Origin: Lachnospiraceae bacterium
Lineage (GTDB): Bacteria > Bacillota > Clostridia > Lachnospirales > Lachnospiraceae
Direction of reading: 5' to 3'
NCBI GenBank assembly: GCA_009774585.1
Contig: VSOA01000033.1
Location: 1-8,686 of the forward strand
DNA: 8,686 nt
The notes under the pieces are model-generated. The model was not told the DNA's origin. It made no database searches and was given only the letters and a program-made list of their open reading frames with translations. The position numbers and the translations under genes were made by a program. Below are positions 5,598-8,686 of this stretch, piece after piece. The stretch's first letter is position 1. The number at the start of each line of letters is the position of its first letter.

Positions 5598-6326
5598 ATG
5601 ACGGAACTGATTAAGATAAGAGATGTTCCAGCAAAATATGATATATCTACGCGTGCATTACGCTATTACGAAGATATGGGGCTTTTACAAAGCACAAGAA
5701 GCGCCGATTATGCTTATCGTTTGTATGATGGACATGCGATCAAGCGGCTGGAACAAATTCTGATTTTGCGCAAGCTAAATATCAGCATCAAGGATATTCA
5801 ATTAATATTTCAGGCATCCGGCTCTGAAGTTATTTTGGACATTCTTGAAAGAAAAGTGAAAGATATCGATGGCGAAGTCTCACTGCTTAGGGATTTAAAG
5901 GATATTATACTGGAATTTATCGAGCAGATTAAGCGTGCTGATTTCAGCAAAGACACCGATGTAAAGAAACTGTACGACAAAGCAGCAAAAGTAGAAAATC
6001 ATATTGTGAATATTTCTTGTGACGGCAATACATCCAAAGCAGACCGTCTGCTTGATGTCGCGGACAAACTTAAGAAATCTCCGGAAATCCGGATTATACA
6101 AATCAATCCTTTTAAGGCTTTTTCATCAGGTGCAGACAGGATTGAAAATGTTCTGGGACCTTTTCAGCAATGGCAGGAAGCGCACAACCATTTAATTAAG
6201 CAAATGATTTATGGCGCTCCAGACTTCCTTTGGTTTGAAGAAGATATGAAGGCTGTCTGGATCTGGGCGGTTGAGGAGTGGGTGACATGGGAAGATACCG
6301 CTCCTTTTACAGAGAGGAGTGTATAG
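5598..6326 (+). CDS. MerR-family transcriptional regulator with half-length GyrI-like effector domain
   Basis: 242 residues; ATG at 5598 behind AGAAGGAG with 6-nt spacing. The N-terminal MerR winged helix-turn-helix (about 5-75) shows ISTRALRYYEDMGLL, YRLYDGHAIKRLEQILILRK and the LNISIKDIQLIF segment. A dimerisation coiled coil follows (about 78-115), then a linker with an odd CDGN stretch. Residues 155-242 look like the start of a GyrI-like/SHS2 effector domain: strand RIIQINPFKAFSSG, helix around FQQWQEAHN, strand DFLWFEE and strand AVWIWAVEEW. Such domains normally have two of these units, with a later 'FEGGLYA'-type strand. Here the protein stops after TAPFTERSV, so the second unit is absent. 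No frameshifted continuation is visible in the other frames. It is probably co-transcribed with the gene 5 bp downstream and likely autoactivated at 5537-5567. The inducer is unknown. Confidence 0.92.
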   Translation: MTELIKIRDVPAKYDISTRALRYYEDMGLLQSTRSADYAYRLYDGHAIKRLEQILILRKLNISIKDIQLIFQASGSEVILDILERKVKDIDGEVSLLRDLKDIILEFIEQIKRADFSKDTDVKKLYDKAAKVENHIVNISCDGNTSKADRLLDVADKLKKSPEIRIIQINPFKAFSSGADRIENVLGPFQQWQEAHNHLIKQMIYGAPDFLWFEEDMKAVWIWAVEEWVTWEDTAPFTERSV

Positions 6327-6331
6327 ATACT

Positions 6332-7435
6332 ATGAACAATGCATATTTGGTAAGCGAATGGGCCTTGATACGCCGTAATGAGTTAGTAAATATACCGGAT
6401 CAGTTAGAAATACATCCCGATTTCTTGCGTCTGCTTTCCCATGAAGAATTTGAAAGTGCATTTAAAGAAATCGGAGAATTGTTTTATCAGATATATTCCG
6501 ATATGGCAGATTCCCCTTGGCGGTTCGGACTGCCGTTATATAAATCGGATGAATATGATTATTTTTCAAATCAGGCAAGAGCAGCGAGGACAGCTCCATG
6601 GACCCTGTTCTATTTTATGTTCTGTATCTTCACCTGCGGTAATTTTAAAGAAAATGTATTCGTTGCCGACACGACGGAAATCAAACAAATGAATAAAGCC
6701 AAGAAAACAAATTTATTGTTAGAAATATTGTGCGACTACGGTTTTGTATTTGAGGGAATCAAAAAATATAATTTATCATCAGGAGATTATCTGGAGATTG
6801 ATTATCCGGATAACCGGAGTATACTGAAAGTCCTTTCCGTTATAGCCAAGAAAGTGAAAAATACACAGTTAAAGGATGTAAAAAATTATTACTCAAATGC
6901 TGTCTCATTCAGTAATGCCTTTATCGGATGGAATTATAAAATCTTAATTGAAGATCTGCATACATGCAGTCTGGGAGAAGGCTGTGCTTATGTTGCGGAC
7001 AAGATGCACGATGAAGCGGATAAAGAAGTAATTTCCACAATAGACAACATACTTACGGAATACGGATATACAAAGAAAAAGGGCGATTCGAATGAAGGTC
7101 CCTCACTTCGGTATTATTATAAGAAGTCATCTGTATACGATTACGCATTAACTTCCGATATGGGAACTCTGTATCTGGAACTGAGAATCCGTAATGCAGA
7201 GAACTGTTTGAAATATTTAAGCATGTGCCCCAAAAAAATAGTTGAAATGTTCCGCCACAGTGACACCGGATGCCAAAACCGTATCAACAAGACCTGCCGC
7301 TCCGCAGTAAAATATACGTTTGAGCAGACGGAAAAATGGCATTGCGGATGCTGTGGCGCACCATTCAAAATACATCCCGAGAAAAGGGATATCCCTCATT
7401 ATTTAAAACTCATGGAATTGGGTGGGAAAAAATAG
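6332..7435 (+). CDS. Uncharacterised 367-aa protein paired with MerR, Cys/His-rich C-terminus
   Basis: The ATG at 6332 is chosen because AGAGAGGAG (6311-6319) precedes it; the frame stays open upstream to an ATG at 6278, but that would overlap the merR-like gene by 49 bp and lacks a good ribosome site. It starts MNNAYLVSEWALIRRNELVN. There is no signal peptide; a hydrophobic, aromatic segment at 90-102 (TLFYFMFCIF) is too short and central to be a sure membrane helix. Residues 40-60 and 225-245 are helical. The C-terminus is rich in potential metal ligands: C292, C299, H309, C314, C322, H337, C338, C340 and C341, ending in WHCGCCGAPFKIHPEKRDIP. This resembles a small zinc-binding module. It lies 5 bp after the merR-like gene, so it shares its promoter. 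Its last 26 bp overlap the convergent arabinofuranosidase gene. I recall similar proteins beside regulators in Clostridia, with no known function. Confidence 0.87.
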   Translation: MNNAYLVSEWALIRRNELVNIPDQLEIHPDFLRLLSHEEFESAFKEIGELFYQIYSDMADSPWRFGLPLYKSDEYDYFSNQARAARTAPWTLFYFMFCIFTCGNFKENVFVADTTEIKQMNKAKKTNLLLEILCDYGFVFEGIKKYNLSSGDYLEIDYPDNRSILKVLSVIAKKVKNTQLKDVKNYYSNAVSFSNAFIGWNYKILIEDLHTCSLGEGCAYVADKMHDEADKEVISTIDNILTEYGYTKKKGDSNEGPSLRYYYKKSSVYDYALTSDMGTLYLELRIRNAENCLKYLSMCPKKIVEMFRHSDTGCQNRINKTCRSAVKYTFEQTEKWHCGCCGAPFKIHPEKRDIPHYLKLMELGGKK

Positions 7436-8686
7436 TGTTCTCCGTTTTCCATCGCAGTACATTCCAAGAATGCTCTTTCAAAATCAATGTGATCCGTCCA
7501 TCCGGCATATCCGGAAGATTCCTTTGTATGGGCGCCACACGAAACTCTTCCTCGAAACTGTTGCCCAGTTCTTCATCCTCCGCATACAGCTCTCTCCATT
7601 CTACGGCACGGAGAGGTCCAAAGTCCTGCAGACGTATTTCAATTTCCGCCTCTTTTTCTAAGTCACTGTTTGCCAGAAAAACGGTAATCTCTCCTTCCTC
7701 TTCACGATATACTGCTGCCGCTGCCACACATGTCTGTTCTCCATGATGTGCCGTAGATGCCGTCGGCAGTTCTCCACTCATCTTAAGCGCAATTCCTCTT
7801 CCGAAATGAGAGGCATCGTAAAACGGATACCATATTGTCTGCCGAATTGCCTTTTTACCCGGCTGCGCTGCAATCATCCCTCCTTCATTTACAAGCATTG
7901 ACTGACACGCAATCTTGACCCGCGCCGCGTGATTCAGAAGCGTACACAAAAGACCTCCGTAAATTACTGCGTCCAAAAGGCTGTATCCGGCATATCCGTA
8001 TTGTTGGCTGATGCCGCCCGGTACGGCACCGGTCCGTGCCACCACACCCCACTCATCAAAAGCAAGAAATATTTCTTTGTCTGAATGCCGCCGTTCCTTT
8101 TCGTATTCACACAATCCCTCCGCCATGCGTAAGAAATGATCCATATCATAAAATATATAAGGAATATCGATTTTGTCCTCCGTTGTATGATAAAAAAGCT
8201 GTTTGTCGGGCCGATAATTATAATATCTGTGCAGCGAAAGATAATCCACCTGCTCCCACGCATGGTCCAGCACGATTCTATCCCATTCCCCGTAACTGTT
8301 ATGCCCCGGCTCGTTCGTAGAGCTGCCGCAGAAGATACACTGAATATCCGGATCGATCCACTTCATCAGTTTCCCGGTCTCTCTGGCAAGCGCTGCGTAA
8401 TCCTCCGCGCTCCTAGACATAATCTGCCATGGACCGTCCATCTCATTTCCAAGACACCAATAGCGTATTCCCCACGGTTTCTCATATCCATGTTCCATTC
8501 TTAATCTGCCGTAAGGTCTGTCCTCACCCTTATTGCAGTATTCAAGCAGTTCTCCCGCTTCCTTTACTCCTGCCGTTGACAGGTTCACCGCCATAATAGG
8601 TTCTGCTCCGCACTCTTCCAGAAAAAGAGCAATTTCCGCAATTCCCACCTGATTGCTTTCCTCTTCCTGCCATGCCAGATTCCATG
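7410..8686 (-). CDS. GH51 alpha-L-arabinofuranosidase, partial (N-terminus off the right edge)
   Basis: Intracellular-type exo-enzyme that releases terminal alpha-L-arabinofuranose from arabinan or arabinoxylan oligosaccharides (family knowledge). The frame is open to the right edge; about 424 residues are visible (12 before the GTG at 8648, including WNLAWQEEESNQ), so roughly 90-95 N-terminal residues are missing from a usual ~500. The TIM barrel shows EPIMAVNLSTAG, KPWGIRYWCLGNEMDGPWQ with the general acid/base Glu (codon 8444-8442), GSSTNEPGHNSYGEW, VDYLSLHRYYNY, and FLAFDEWGVV with the nucleophile Glu (codon 8054-8052). Both catalytic residues are intact. The all-beta C-terminal domain ends in the typical SWNVLRWK, followed by an atypical 11-residue tail (TENTIFSHPIP) that overlaps the convergent gene. 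The internal GTG at 8648 is not the start. Family assignment is firm; substrate preference cannot be read. Confidence 0.95.
   Translation of the reverse strand, partial: WNLAWQEEESNQVGIAEIALFLEECGAEPIMAVNLSTAGVKEAGELLEYCNKGEDRPYGRLRMEHGYEKPWGIRYWCLGNEMDGPWQIMSRSAEDYAALARETGKLMKWIDPDIQCIFCGSSTNEPGHNSYGEWDRIVLDHAWEQVDYLSLHRYYNYRPDKQLFYHTTEDKIDIPYIFYDMDHFLRMAEGLCEYEKERRHSDKEIFLAFDEWGVVARTGAVPGGISQQYGYAGYSLLDAVIYGGLLCTLLNHAARVKIACQSMLVNEGGMIAAQPGKKAIRQTIWYPFYDASHFGRGIALKMSGELPTASTAHHGEQTCVAAAAVYREEEGEITVFLANSDLEKEAEIEIRLQDFGPLRAVEWRELYAEDEELGNSFEEEFRVAPIQRNLPDMPDGRITLILKEHSWNVLRWKTENTIFSHPIP

Noticed and set aside
6278..6331. Longer N-terminus of the 367-aa protein from an ATG at 6278
   Set aside because: It would overlap the merR-like gene and lacks a good ribosome site; AGAGAGGAG is positioned for the ATG at 6332.
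6278..6420. Frameshift that would restore the second half of the MerR effector domain
   Set aside because: Neither of the other two frames after 6300 encodes an FEGGLYA-like or similar strand; the downstream frame belongs to a different protein.
7336..7746. Open frame of 136 codons on the plus strand overlapping the GH51 gene
   Set aside because: It is antisense to the strongly supported GH51 C-terminal domain and out of frame with the MerR-linked gene; Ser-rich shadow composition.
1..8686. tRNA, rRNA, CRISPR array, insertion sequence or attachment site
   Set aside because: No cloverleaf, repeat-spacer pattern, transposase or integrase motif, or flanking direct repeats were seen on either strand.

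Overview
The window looks like a chromosomal segment of a gut-type Clostridia, most likely Lachnospiraceae. This is inferred from the moderately AT-rich base composition, strong AGGAGG-type ribosome sites, dense one-strand operons, and protein families (a GH51 arabinofuranosidase, a MerR regulator with an associated protein, XRE regulators, small membrane proteins) typical of that group. No species can be named. No RNA gene, insertion sequence, integrase, CRISPR array or replication origin was seen.

Left part (1-1830, all minus strand): the N-terminal half of a small membrane protein runs off the left edge. Next comes an XRE-type regulator with a large C-terminal domain that resembles a degenerate C39/BtrH-like papain fold. 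A clear intrinsic terminator lies behind the regulator, and a promoter with repeated TACTAT elements lies in front of it.

Centre (1834-5387, all minus strand): a compact cassette transcribed right to left. Four genes encode hydrophilic proteins of unknown function with no signal peptide. Three of them share an N-terminal M-x-I-x-G-[IL]-G start and a common module (GVDENG..E..., then an Asn-Pro/Cys...His stretch, then a helical segment). All four carry a Phe-containing helix (FADxVxxA or a looser version) at residues 30-47. A fifth gene encodes a small protein with one transmembrane helix whose soluble domain resembles the ring-building motif of FliF/YscJ (flagellar MS ring, type III secretion inner ring, also SpoIIIAG). 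No other flagellar, secretion or sporulation gene is visible. This cassette is the most novel part of the window. A short leader with a terminator-like hairpin precedes it.

Right part (5537-7435, plus strand): a MerR regulator with a textbook 19-bp-spaced MerR promoter and a dyad in the spacer, followed 5 bp later by an uncharacterised 367-residue protein with a Cys/His-rich C-terminus. The MerR effector domain appears to hold only the first half of a GyrI-like fold. The 367-residue gene overlaps tail-to-tail, by 26 bp, with a GH51 alpha-L-arabinofuranosidase on the minus strand whose N-terminus lies beyond the right edge.

The modules appear functionally independent: sugar degradation on the right, MerR-controlled sensing in the middle right, an orphan cassette of possibly exported proteins in the centre, and an autoregulated XRE unit on the left. 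MerR control of the divergent cassette is possible from the geometry but not shown.
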